Source: Ignavibacteriota bacterium (GTDB lineage Bacteria > Bacteroidota > Ignavibacteria > UBA10030 > SZUA-254). Taken from it: 64,000 nt of DNA. Shown one piece after another: positions 16,067-23,983 of this stretch (its first letter is position 1; each line of letters starts with the position of its first letter). Made by a program: the position numbers and the translations under genes. The notes under the pieces were generated by a model. It was not told where the DNA came from, ran no database searches, and saw only the letters and a list, made by a program, of their open reading frames with translations. Location: the NCBI GenBank assembly GCA_016212665.1, contig JACREZ010000032.1:1-64000 (forward strand), in the 5' to 3' direction.

Positions 16067-16825
16067 TTATTGTCCTACCAATGGCCACTGGGTTGACCAT
16101 CCATACCAACCCCAGTGGTAGTAATAACCCCACCACCAATTATTCCACCACCACCATGGACACCCATTCCATTGCCACCACCACCATGAATACCAGTAAT
16201 AACCATACCACCAATTCGTATGGCGATGAGAGTCATACCACCAATAGCGATACCAATGAATTTTCCATGGAGATCCAACGAGACAAGGTTGAATAATTCC
16301 TATCTGGACAGTGAACCAAGGCTCTTTGTTAAACGACAAACCCGTCCCTCGTGGTATTTCGTCCGGCTCAAATCCATAAACATTTCCTATGTCGGCTAAA
16401 TACATAGATTGAGCAGGATTACGTTTATCAATAACAATCGCAATGCGTCCTCTATCGTTTGTTTGCGTTTTTACTTTAGAAACAAAGCTGATAAATTGTA
16501 ATGTTGTTGAATCGCTCCCTTTTCTCAAGGAAATTTCATTGACTGATGCAACTTGCCAATTGAACGAATACCCTTTTACATCAACAAGTTCTTTCTGCAG
16601 CGCTTTGAATTTTTCGTGAGAAAGAATTTCTCTCCGGAATGAGTCTGCGCGAGTACCTGTGAGTTCTGTAGTTCTCGCCGCATATCCTTGAAACTTCAAT
16701 AGCGATTGAAGATCGGGTACCATTTCTTCACGTGTCTGACCATAGACACGCTGGCTCAATGGTGGAACAATAATTACAACCATGAGCAGATATAAGATAA
16801 AGATGTAAATCTTAGAGTTTTTCAT
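16067..16825 (-). CDS. Exported protein with Trp/Tyr-rich C-terminal tail
   Basis: 252 residues. A hydrophobic signal (IYIFILYLLMVVIIVPPLSQ) precedes a mature domain of about 150 residues with alternating strands (FISFVSKVKTQTNDRGRIAIVID). The last 65 residues are dominated by Trp, Tyr, Gly and His, for example HWYRYWWYDSHRH and WWWWNNWWWGYYYHWGWYG. Such aromatic tails are rare and could bind glycans or membranes, or be disordered. The same DNA read in the +1 frame is Gly-rich and also open, so a frame change near the tail cannot be excluded. The mature domain is unrecognised. A hairpin (16007-16042) lies just downstream and element C 129 bases upstream. Confidence 0.6.
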   Translation of the reverse strand: MKNSKIYIFILYLLMVVIIVPPLSQRVYGQTREEMVPDLQSLLKFQGYAARTTELTGTRADSFRREILSHEKFKALQKELVDVKGYSFNWQVASVNEISLRKGSDSTTLQFISFVSKVKTQTNDRGRIAIVIDKRNPAQSMYLADIGNVYGFEPDEIPRGTGLSFNKEPWFTVQIGIIQPCLVGSPWKIHWYRYWWYDSHRHTNWWYGYYWYSWWWWQWNGCPWWWWNNWWWGYYYHWGWYGWSTQWPLVGQ

Positions 16826-16953
16826 AACTACTCCATTGTTAATAGTGAATTGAAAATATTTATTACATTAATTTTAGATTTTCCATTACAAGGTTCTTCT
16901 TTATTCATTATAAATGAACGAGCGTTCAACTCTCGACTGCTTTAAATACTTGG

Positions 16954-17010
16954 GCGTCATGAACTATTTCATGACGCTTTTTCTATCCTATTGTGTGTCC
17001 CACGACAGCT
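16954..17010 (-). repeat. Intergenic element copy C, perfect hairpin
   Basis: Third copy, with the best hairpin: GCGTCATGAA / TTCATGACGC, perfect 10-bp arms and a 4-base loop. On the plus strand the hairpin is followed by TTTTTC. The minus strand starts AGCTGTCGTGGGA. It is 129 bases upstream of the Trp-rich exported protein gene. Confidence 0.65.
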
Positions 17011-17019
17011 AAGAAAATT

Positions 17020-17049
17020 CCTGTTGGTCTCATTAGCGAGATCAACAGG
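17020..17049 (-). terminator. Terminator-like hairpin after transthyretin-like gene
   Basis: Arms CCTGTTGGTCTC and GAGATCAACAGG, 12 bp with one G-T pair, loop of 6. On the minus strand it is followed by AATTTTC. It lies 16 bases after the stop at 17065. Confidence 0.5.
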
Positions 17050-17064
17050 AACGACTTCCGAACA

Positions 17065-18936
17065 TTATCTGCAGAAAGCAATTTGGTCCTCAACTTGATG
17101 TAAATTTGAATCACCAGTTGTTAATAAATATGTTGCCGTCAACGTAACTAAATAGGCACATAACGGATCAAGCGCAGTAAAATTATGAGTTATTGTTCCG
17201 AATGAATTTGGAATGGCTGGAATCGGACCAAGCGTAATTGTAGGCATCGGACCTTTTAGAGTTAAGCCAATACTTCCAATATTAGGATGAGCAACAGAAT
17301 AAAGAATATCAACTTTATTTGTAATCTTTTGACACCCTGCATTCATTAATTGTTGAATATCCACCATACAAACTCCATATTCCCCACCTGCAGGGCTGTT
17401 CCACGCACCCCATTCCGGATGATGATTGATATTTGTATACATGGTATTATCAACAGCGATCCTCCCACACATTCCGGCTTCCGTTATTGTTGCATCGTTT
17501 CCTTGCTGGCGAACAAGCATTCGCAGTGCAAATACTTTATCCTGAGCTAATGGTTTACCGGTAGATGTAGTATCCTGTCCTGCAACCAATCCATTAAGAT
17601 TAATCGGAGGAAAACCATCAAGCGATTTAGAATCAAGCATAATCTGGTTGCCGTTTGCGACAAACATACCATTACCGGCAGGATCCAACGGGTTGTCATT
17701 TTGCTGAGGAACCAGTATCCATCCATCAGCAGCTACGGGAGTGGTAATGGCTCCGGCAATTGGAACATTGCTTACTAAACAATCTTTGTTATTGTAAACA
17801 TAATGAGGAACCGGTAGATTTTCCAAGGTTGCTTTTTGTACAATGCCGATTTTCGTTGTACCGATTTGTGCCGGAGTAACGCGTTGCCAGTTAATAGGCG
17901 CTCCTCCCCCGTCGAAGTTTTTGGTAAATTCAAAACAATATTCCATCGGTTGGCCTCCAAAAGTTTGAGCCAAAATTCCATTTAATCGTAATGAACTGAA
18001 AAACGCGTAATTGGATGTTGTCAAACCATCACCGAAGGGGGCGCTATGCATTTGCGTAGAATAGTCAATACCACCGATTCTTAAGAATGCCGGTATGGGA
18101 ACAGGTAATGATGGCGGTATCTTCATATTCACGCATAGTTCCACACAAAAACAATTAGAAACATTTTCACGATCCTTCTGACGGCCGCGGCTGCGTGGTT
18201 CATTCATAATGACTATTCCAGCGCTACTCTCAATTGAAAAATACAGATCAGGTCCCGCAACCCATTCAACATTGATCCCGGAGAAAATAGTTTTAAGGAA
18301 ATCAGCTTCGGTGTAGTAGATTTTGAACAGCCCATAAGCATTGGTTGTTCCTTGCCCAAGATAATCATCCTGTATAAGATCAACATCAAAGGCTTTTACT
18401 GTTAACCCGCTAATTGGTATCTTTTTCTCACAATCTACAACACGTCCGCAAATAACATACAAGCCGAGCAATCGTAATAGCCAGCACCAGAATTTGTATG
18501 TAATCCCATATTCCCAATATGCAGTATAAGTTCCTTTCCTTTCCTGCACTTCTCTCCATAAGGGTTGCAGAGTAGTAATATGGAACTGAAAAGGCCCTCG
18601 TGGCTTTGGAGGATTTTTAAGTTTTACCTGGATGGGAACACTGCCACATTCAAAATCTATATCGAATGCGCTACCGTTGTATTTTTTTTCTGAGAGTTCA
18701 ATAGTGAAATTACCCATTTCATCAGTTTCGGTTTCGAACAATAGTCGTTTTGAAAGTGATTTTAATTCCTCTTCACTTCGCTGATGAAAGGTTTCTTTTT
18801 CGGGCGCAACTGCATATGCAATTGTGTTCTCGCCAGATTTGTCTACAGAATAAATTTTTACTTTGGCTTTGTAGAGGTAATCAAAACAATCTCCACAATA
18901 AAAAGCTCGTAGGTTTCCTTTTAAAATGTAATTCAT
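17065..18936 (-). CDS. Large protein with transthyretin/carboxypeptidase-regulatory-like domains
   Basis: About 623 residues from the ATG at 18936, preceded by AAGGA; the TTG at 18951 is a poor alternative. The N-terminal 30 residues contain CGDC and a first beta domain (YLYKAKVKIYSVDKSG). Around residues 135-215 is a carboxypeptidase-regulatory-like fold: CGRVVDCEKKIPISGLTVKA, then GLFKIYYTEADF, the shape of a prealbumin-like beta sandwich. The C-terminal 300 residues are mostly turns and strands with repeated Pro/Gly and no family. No signal peptide is seen. It is the largest protein of the locus and could be a structural or adhesive piece. Terminator hairpin 17020-17049 follows. Confidence 0.65.
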   Translation of the reverse strand: MNYILKGNLRAFYCGDCFDYLYKAKVKIYSVDKSGENTIAYAVAPEKETFHQRSEEELKSLSKRLLFETETDEMGNFTIELSEKKYNGSAFDIDFECGSVPIQVKLKNPPKPRGPFQFHITTLQPLWREVQERKGTYTAYWEYGITYKFWCWLLRLLGLYVICGRVVDCEKKIPISGLTVKAFDVDLIQDDYLGQGTTNAYGLFKIYYTEADFLKTIFSGINVEWVAGPDLYFSIESSAGIVIMNEPRSRGRQKDRENVSNCFCVELCVNMKIPPSLPVPIPAFLRIGGIDYSTQMHSAPFGDGLTTSNYAFFSSLRLNGILAQTFGGQPMEYCFEFTKNFDGGGAPINWQRVTPAQIGTTKIGIVQKATLENLPVPHYVYNNKDCLVSNVPIAGAITTPVAADGWILVPQQNDNPLDPAGNGMFVANGNQIMLDSKSLDGFPPINLNGLVAGQDTTSTGKPLAQDKVFALRMLVRQQGNDATITEAGMCGRIAVDNTMYTNINHHPEWGAWNSPAGGEYGVCMVDIQQLMNAGCQKITNKVDILYSVAHPNIGSIGLTLKGPMPTITLGPIPAIPNSFGTITHNFTALDPLCAYLVTLTATYLLTTGDSNLHQVEDQIAFCR

Positions 18937-19051
18937 ATAATATTCCTTCAATAATAAATAATAACGCTTACTCTTCTTCGGATTTTCGGCTTACTCCGTA
19001 TTTTGAAATAAATTTATTTTCTAACGTTTGATAAAATTATTTGCTTTGTTT

Positions 19052-19108
19052 GATGTCATGAACCATTTAATGGCGTTCTTCTTTTTCTTCGATGCGGACC
19101 ATGGCAAC
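19052..19108 (-). repeat. Intergenic element copy D
   Basis: Fourth copy: block GTTGCCATGGTC, 28 bases (CGCATCGAAG...), then AAATGGTTCATGAC. It precedes the transthyretin-like gene start (18936) by 116 bases. On the plus strand the hairpin has imperfect arms and is followed by TTCTTCTTTTTC. Confidence 0.6.
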
Positions 19109-19189
19109 AACATTAATAGTTGTTTTACATTCTTTTATTTTCAAAAAGCATTTCTTTAATCCTCAATTCTTTTTCCTATAAATATCCCG

Positions 19190-19360
19190 TCAAGGGAAAG
19201 TATATGCACTCGAATTCTTTTCCTTTCCATCTCCCAAAGCAACAACCCCTGCATTACTGGCAATGTTTATAATACCGTTGTTAGCATATTTACTCTTGTC
19301 TTCAACAATCCCATATATTGGATCGTCCTCAAAACTGTAATGTAGAACGCGTTCTCTCAC
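19190..19360 (-). CDS. Short LamG/lectin-like ORF, probable remnant
   Basis: A frame of 56 codons beginning with GTG at 19360 reads RERVLHYSFEDDPIYGIVED and then KSKYANNGIINIASNAG, the pattern of the first strands of a LamG/concanavalin-A-like domain (LxxSFEx...DxSxxxNNG). It stops at 19192 long before a full domain of about 150 residues could form, and the frame does not continue after the stop. It is most likely a truncated or decayed gene, or a very small secreted piece without a signal. Evidence is the similarity of one motif only. Confidence 0.35.
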   Translation of the reverse strand: MRERVLHYSFEDDPIYGIVEDKSKYANNGIINIASNAGVVALGDGKEKNSSAYTFP

Positions 19361-19481
19361 AACCTAATCGTATAATAATTGATGATGGTTTTTATTTTTT
19401 TAGTGATATTGATTTCGAAACATGCTGTTCCTCCGATGCAAAACTCATGATAGCTCTTTGAGAATAAAGATGTAAGTTTCA

Positions 19482-20102
19482 TCACTGCACCCTGCTCACG
19501 ACATTCGAGTACGGTCCTTTTCCTTTATTATTCGAGGCACGGACCCGATAGAAGTACCGCACACCGGGCTCTACATTATCATCTATTGTTGAGATGCGCG
19601 GAATTTCTGCTAAGGGTTGCCAGGAGGTTGGAGCTGTCGCCTTCGTATCGGCGGACATTCCTTTTTCAAACAAATAATATTCACCATTCTCATCTTTTCG
19701 CTCTAATGCTATGATGAAACCCTGTGCGTCTAAATCATCTTTAATGGTGAGCGTAAGAGGCATGGAAGGTTGAACACTCGCTTGACGTTCGGGAGATGTA
19801 AATTCGCTTCCGTATTCAATCCACTTTTCCCGTTCGTTCGCATGGATCCCCTTCATCCTCAACTCTGTCTCATCCGCCTTCGTCTCAATTTGCTGACATA
19901 ACTCCCGTGCCGCTATGCGTCGTTGCAACAATTGTTGTTCAAGGTTTGCAATTTCATTATCGGCGTTTTCTAATGCAGTCAAATCGGCTTTCACGGAGTC
20001 AACCGTATCGGGTTGCCCGTTCCAACGGTCAACATTTTTTTCAATTCCGTTCATTTGTTGAGAGCGTCGGTTATATGTTTTTTGGATATATTTTAATGTC
20101 AT
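19482..20102 (-). CDS. Coiled-coil protein with C-terminal fibronectin type III-like domain
   Basis: 206 residues. Residues 20-90 form a coiled coil (NADNEIANLEQQLLQRRIAAR). The C-terminal 90 residues look like an FN3 domain: a strand IIALERKDENGEYYLFEKG, then the diagnostic VEPGVRYFYRVRASNNKGKG, then PYSNVVSRV. In FN3 domains the YxYRVRAxNxxG strand is the most conserved feature. No signal peptide. This is the first gene, in transcription order, of the long minus-strand run and may build a scaffold or bind a partner. Confidence 0.65.
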   Translation of the reverse strand: MTLKYIQKTYNRRSQQMNGIEKNVDRWNGQPDTVDSVKADLTALENADNEIANLEQQLLQRRIAARELCQQIETKADETELRMKGIHANEREKWIEYGSEFTSPERQASVQPSMPLTLTIKDDLDAQGFIIALERKDENGEYYLFEKGMSADTKATAPTSWQPLAEIPRISTIDDNVEPGVRYFYRVRASNNKGKGPYSNVVSRVQ

Positions 20103-20262
20103 ATTTTTTACTTACATGTTTATTGATGAATTAACTATATGTAAAACTTTTTGTCAGACTCAGTTCTGCATGAAGCAAGTACTTATCAGTTAATATCATA
20201 CAAACCTTCAATTTTAAGTCAATTTCAAATATTTATTCCAAGAATTCGCGTATTTTTTCTCT

Positions 20263-20517
20263 TTACATGCAAATAAAAAGTATTATTTCGCGTATAAATC
20301 CTTTTTCTTTGGCTATAAATACCTTTTCTTCGGCTATAAATACCTTTTCTTCGGCTGTAAATACCTTTTCTTTGGCAATAAATACCTTTTCTTTGGCAAT
20401 AAATATCTTTTCTTTGGCTGTAAATACCTTTTTTTTCGGAAATAATCTCTTTATTTCAGGTGTAAATACCTTTTCTTTGAGAAGAAATCCTTTTTGTACA
20501 TCTCGTTCCATACTCAT
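20263..20517 (-). CDS. Heptapeptide-repeat ORF (KVFIAKE), doubtful gene
   Basis: From ATG at 20517, a frame of about 84 codons encodes MSMERDVQKGFLLKEKVF and then about nine imperfect repeats of seven residues, KEKVFIA/EEKVFTA, because the 21-bp DNA repeat is a multiple of three. The plus strand is open over the same stretch (SLAINTF repeats), so the long frame may be an accident of the tandem repeat. A hairpin (CACTCCG/CGGAGTG) precedes it at 20538-20555. No family is recognised. Confidence 0.25.
   Translation of the reverse strand: MSMERDVQKGFLLKEKVFTPEIKRLFPKKKVFTAKEKIFIAKEKVFIAKEKVFTAEEKVFIAEEKVFIAKEKGFIREIILFICM
20293..20500. repeat. 21-bp tandem repeat array, about 9-10 copies
   Basis: The unit is TATAAATACCTTTTCTTTGG plus C, repeated with small changes; copies 1-7 are most alike and copies 8-10 degrade. 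The unit is a multiple of three, so both strands stay open over the array. A minus-strand frame would give KVFIAKE repeats and a plus-strand frame SLAINTF repeats. It lies in the gap between the FN3 gene and the response regulator. Confidence 0.8.
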
Positions 20518-20787
20518 GCTTGAGAATGGGAGGTTTGACACTCCGCGTTCGGAGTGTGAGAACAAGTACTGAAAAAATTCCAAGGCACCATGCTACATTT
20601 TTTTGATAATTTGTCGGAAATCAGTCTGAATTTCAGAGAAAATTTGAAGAATCTCTCGGAACTATCATTACAAAATACTTGGAACGAAGTACAACATTTT
20701 ATTGACTTCGTGAAGGTAGGAAAAAAAATAATGCGGCGAATCACCCCTGAGGGTGATTTTTTAAAAAAAGTGAAAAAATATTTGTAA
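20518..20787. other. Gap between repeat ORF and response regulator
   Basis: Contains the small hairpin CACTCCG/CGGAGTG (20538-20555) and a bidirectional terminator at 20739. A plus-strand frame of 65 codons (20590-20787) runs through the terminator and lacks a ribosome site; I do not accept it as a gene. Confidence 0.4.
20739..20764 (-). terminator. Terminator after response regulator
   Basis: Arms AATCACCC and GGGTGATT with loop CTGA. On the minus strand, T-rich sequence (ATTATTTTTTT) follows 9 bases later; on the plus strand TTTT follows directly, so it may work in both directions. It lies about 25 bases after the stop at 20788. Confidence 0.65.
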
Positions 20788-21453
20788 CTATTTTTTCATC
20801 TTGAGGGCAACTACTATCGCTTCCGCCCTGTTATGAACCTGAAGTTTATCGTAGATATGTTGAATATGTTTTTTGAGGGTATTGTTAGAAATGAAAAGTT
20901 CATCCGCTATCATCGTACGTGTTTTTTTCGTGATGAGCATTTGCAATATTTCCGTCTCCCGGTCTGTTAATTGAAATTCTCTGTGTACGTCTGTTGACAT
21001 AGAAAGATATTTCAAAATATTCCCGGCAACATGCGGGTCTATCGGCACTAATCCTTCGAGCGCATCTTTGATAGTTTGAATAACCCTCACATTCGGAGAA
21101 GACTTTGCAAAATATCCTTTCGCTCCTCTTCTGATTGATTCCAGGACATTGAAATCATCTTCGTGAATCGTGAACATGATAATCTTCGTATCGGGAATTT
21201 TTTGTTTGTAGATTTCGAGCGCGTGAATACCGCTCATCTTTCCCGGGATACTTATGTCCTGAAGAATAATATCGGGAACAACGCCTTGTTGAAGATGCTT
21301 GATTGCATCTTCGCAAGAAGAAAATGATTGCAAACTGACGTTCCAGTTTGCATCTTCGATTGTATTTTTAATTGAAGTATGAACATCACGCTGGTCATCT
21401 ACAATCCAAATAGTTAATGTCCCATCCGTGAATTTCTCTGTTAACTCATCCAT
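20788..21453 (-). CDS. NarL/LuxR-family response regulator
   Basis: 221 residues. The receiver domain (12-130) starts LTIWIVDDQRDVH with acidic D19/D20; the phospho-acceptor is D66 in PDIILQDISIPG, and YFAKSS holds the conserved lysine. The C-terminal 65 residues are a LuxR helix-turn-helix: LTDRETEILQMLITKKTRT, IADELFISNNTLKKHIQHIY, DKLQVHNRAEAIVVAL. It should be phosphorylated by a sensor kinase and bind DNA as a dimer. No kinase is encoded in the window, so it is an orphan here. A 30-bp dyad lies upstream (21482-21511) and a terminator follows at 20739. Confidence 0.9.
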   Translation of the reverse strand: MDELTEKFTDGTLTIWIVDDQRDVHTSIKNTIEDANWNVSLQSFSSCEDAIKHLQQGVVPDIILQDISIPGKMSGIHALEIYKQKIPDTKIIMFTIHEDDFNVLESIRRGAKGYFAKSSPNVRVIQTIKDALEGLVPIDPHVAGNILKYLSMSTDVHREFQLTDRETEILQMLITKKTRTMIADELFISNNTLKKHIQHIYDKLQVHNRAEAIVVALKMKK

Positions 21454-21481
21454 AAAAAATTCTGCCTGTATTTATAATGAG

Positions 21482-21511
21482 CGTGTTGCCGAAATGTCAT
21501 TTGGCAACACG
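21482..21511. promoter_or_regulatory. 30-bp dyad upstream of response regulator
   Basis: CGTGTTGCC-G-AAATG-T-CATTT-GGCAACACG, a near-perfect 30-bp palindrome 29-58 bases upstream of the start at 21453. Its place suggests an operator, perhaps for autoregulation, or a leader hairpin. Confidence 0.5.
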
Positions 21512-21750
21512 ATTTAAGTATTAAATATTTTGAATAAACTCTATGAAAAACCGGAATAAAGATACAAAAACACCGAAAGAAATGCTATTATTTTTGTGAT
21601 AAAATCTTTTAGGCGTATATATCGCCGTATTATTCAGTCAACTATAGAGATATTCAATGGAAAGATATACGGAATTGTTGAACATTTCTATAAAACGAAG
21701 CAGAAGAATGCTTCAAATTCACTATTGCCTCCCTATTATTGTTGAAATTG
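21512..21750. other. Gap between response regulator and nuclease
   Basis: AT-rich stretch. A short GGCGTATATATCGCC hairpin lies near 21611-21625. No gene or clear promoter is visible. Confidence 0.4.
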
Positions 21751-23727
21751 TTACTCCTTTGCCGACACGGTAGAAAGTATGAGTTGTCCGCTTTGGCTTA
21801 CCTTTACCCAATATCCCTTCCCCGGCTCAATATGAGTTGCTGGGGTATATCCGTTATTATATCCGAAGATTGGGGATGAAATAATTCCTTCAGGGATTGA
21901 TGAAATCGTCGCAACATCAACCGGAGCGCTTAAGGAACCGAGCAGATTCCATCCTTCATGAACGGCAATTGTCTCCAACGTCCGTAGTTCCCCTTTGAGT
22001 TGAATGGATTGCTCGCTCTCGAATTTCAACCAATAGCCCTCTCCATATCGAAGCGTATCGCTCTGCGCATATCCGTTCGAGAATTTGAATGCGCTCGATG
22101 AGGCAGTCGGGAAAAGAACTGAGGTTGCGTAGTTCTCCATCTTCACAGGAACCGAAATAATGTTCCATTTTTCCTTCACGCTAAATGAAGTATAGTAGGC
22201 ATTAGAGAACTTTACTGTCAGTGTGTGGTGTGCCGTCACATTCGTAAACGTGTAACCTTCTGTTGAATCAATAGAGATTCCATCCACAAAGATACTATCA
22301 ACATAGTACCCGGAATCGGGAGTGAATGTAAACGAAATGCTCTCTCCGTAATTGAGAGGAAGAACTCCGGACGGGGTAATTGTTCCATGTGCATTGGAGT
22401 TAGTTGCAATCGTGTATGTATTGATTGCAAACATCGCATGGAGTGTATGATTGGACGATATGTTCGGAAATGAATATGAAGTATCAGTGGCTACTGAAGT
22501 ACCATCAACAAGCAAACTACTCACATGGTAACCTGTGTTCGGCGTAATGCTGAATGTTTGAGTGCTTCCGAAGGGAAGCGTCATCGTACCGGAGGGTGTT
22601 ATCGTCCCGTTTGAATCGGCGGTTGCAGTGATTGAATATATATTGATGGAAAAATAGGCAACAATTGTATGAGCATTCAGAACATTGGTGAACGAATATG
22701 TTAACACAACTCCCTGATTCACTCCATCCACCACAATACTATCAAGATGATAGCCGGTAGATGGTGAAACCGTGAACGTTGTATCTCTTCCTTCAATTAC
22801 TTGCACCGTTCCTGCCGGAACAATGCTTCCGTTCCCTGAAACAGATGCTTGTATTGCATGTTGAACCGGAGGCGGTTCGGGCTGTGCATTTACCCACGCA
22901 GTGTACCAGAGAGAAGAAAGCGCAACAGTGGCGCGTTGGAATTGGTCTTTCGTGTACGTTTGGGTTCTTGCCCACAAAGCAGTGTAATATGCAGTCGGAG
23001 GATTCCCGCTCCCGTTCCAACCTGAAACAGATTTTGCATAATTATCCGCCGCCATAATTGAATCGGTGTAGGAATTAGAATGATAGATATATTCAAAAAT
23101 ATAATCGAGCGGAGAACTGATGTATCGGGCAGAATCAAGGAGAATAACAAGAGATGATTGGTTTGAAGTTATCATGCTTGATTCATAACGAGAGTGAATT
23201 CCGTTGTTGCCAGTAAGTTGACCATCATAATTCTGTGTACAGTGAAGCGGCTGATGCGCATCGCCGACATAATGGCCGAGGTCAGACATTGTTTGTTTCG
23301 CACTTGTCATATCTCCGCGTGCAAATTGCGCAGTGAGAGAATCAAGGACAAGCACTGTTGCCCAAGGTAACGTTCCTATGTTACGCACTGTCGCCCTTCC
23401 ATAAAGCATAATGACAGAATCAAGATTGTGCGGAAGTTGTTGAAAGTTCGGATACTCATCAATATCAATGTAATGGCGTTGCGCTTCTGCAAAGAAAGAT
23501 GTGTCGGAATAATTTTTTCTTCCATCCGCATCCGAAGCATGTGAAGCATAAAACGAACTATCTGCTTTTAAGGTCGCCATGCTTGAAGGTAAATGTTTCG
23601 ACGCTTTTTGATTGATGATGCGATGACCTGTAGAGCCCCACGGATAGACCTTTGCCGTGAAGAAAAAGAAAAGTACAGGTAAAAGTATTGAATACAATGA
23701 AGAAGAACATTTTTGTCGGTGAATCAT
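21751..23727 (-). CDS. Exported S1/P1-type nuclease with InlB-like repeats
   Basis: 658 residues. After a signal peptide, the N-terminal 270 residues match S1/P1 zinc nucleases or the related phospholipase C fold: WGSTGHRI, HASDADGRK, HYIDIDEY, LGHYVGDAHQPLH and GIHSRYE supply the three-zinc ligands. Three divergent InlB B-type repeats follow (about 290-510), each with GSIVPAGTVQV, then GYHLDSIVVDG and a final AYFSI-like strand. The last 145 residues carry two WNIISVP/WNLLGS repeats, as in the T9SS protein at 2512-4875, but no T9SS sorting domain follows the stop. It probably degrades nucleic acid or phospholipids outside the cell. Confidence 0.8.
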   Translation of the reverse strand: MIHRQKCSSSLYSILLPVLFFFFTAKVYPWGSTGHRIINQKASKHLPSSMATLKADSSFYASHASDADGRKNYSDTSFFAEAQRHYIDIDEYPNFQQLPHNLDSVIMLYGRATVRNIGTLPWATVLVLDSLTAQFARGDMTSAKQTMSDLGHYVGDAHQPLHCTQNYDGQLTGNNGIHSRYESSMITSNQSSLVILLDSARYISSPLDYIFEYIYHSNSYTDSIMAADNYAKSVSGWNGSGNPPTAYYTALWARTQTYTKDQFQRATVALSSLWYTAWVNAQPEPPPVQHAIQASVSGNGSIVPAGTVQVIEGRDTTFTVSPSTGYHLDSIVVDGVNQGVVLTYSFTNVLNAHTIVAYFSINIYSITATADSNGTITPSGTMTLPFGSTQTFSITPNTGYHVSSLLVDGTSVATDTSYSFPNISSNHTLHAMFAINTYTIATNSNAHGTITPSGVLPLNYGESISFTFTPDSGYYVDSIFVDGISIDSTEGYTFTNVTAHHTLTVKFSNAYYTSFSVKEKWNIISVPVKMENYATSVLFPTASSSAFKFSNGYAQSDTLRYGEGYWLKFESEQSIQLKGELRTLETIAVHEGWNLLGSLSAPVDVATISSIPEGIISSPIFGYNNGYTPATHIEPGKGYWVKVSQSGQLILSTVSAKE

Positions 23728-23983
23728 GGAATAAAAATAGAATTATTAAGGAAAGAATCCAAAGGGAAGGAGCAACGAGTCCGTCCCTTCGCTGTGAATG
23801 AATGTGAATACATTTTGTTGTTTGATTTTTGAAACTCAGTTGAGTACATTAGCCGGTAAATTATATCAACCTGTTGGGGTTTGATATATATTTTTGATGT
23901 TTTCTATAATTATTTCATCCCTACGGGATTGGAATCAGATTTATCTTGTACCATTATTAATTACAACACAATAACTTTTGAAT

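Noticed and set aside
16075-16278. Gly-rich minus-strand gene in the +1 frame
   Set aside because: It is a shadow of the Trp-rich tail unless a frameshift exists; no separate ribosome site.
15930-17010. Known riboswitch (c-di-GMP, THF, preQ1)
   Set aside because: The conserved cores of these classes are not present; only a simple hairpin and one more block are conserved.
10068-19108. Integron attC sites or gene cassettes
   Set aside because: The elements lack GTTRRRY-type core sites and do not lie at a fixed distance after each gene; no integrase is adjacent.
10205-20102. Prophage or phage-tail gene cluster
   Set aside because: No portal, capsid, terminase, tail-tube or lysis gene is recognised; DUF2589 is not a tail-protein family to my knowledge.
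20293-20500. CRISPR array
   Set aside because: Units are contiguous 21-bp repeats with no unique spacers and no cas genes nearby.
20590-20787. 65-codon gene on the plus strand
   Set aside because: It runs through the terminator hairpin of the response regulator and has no ribosome site or similarity.
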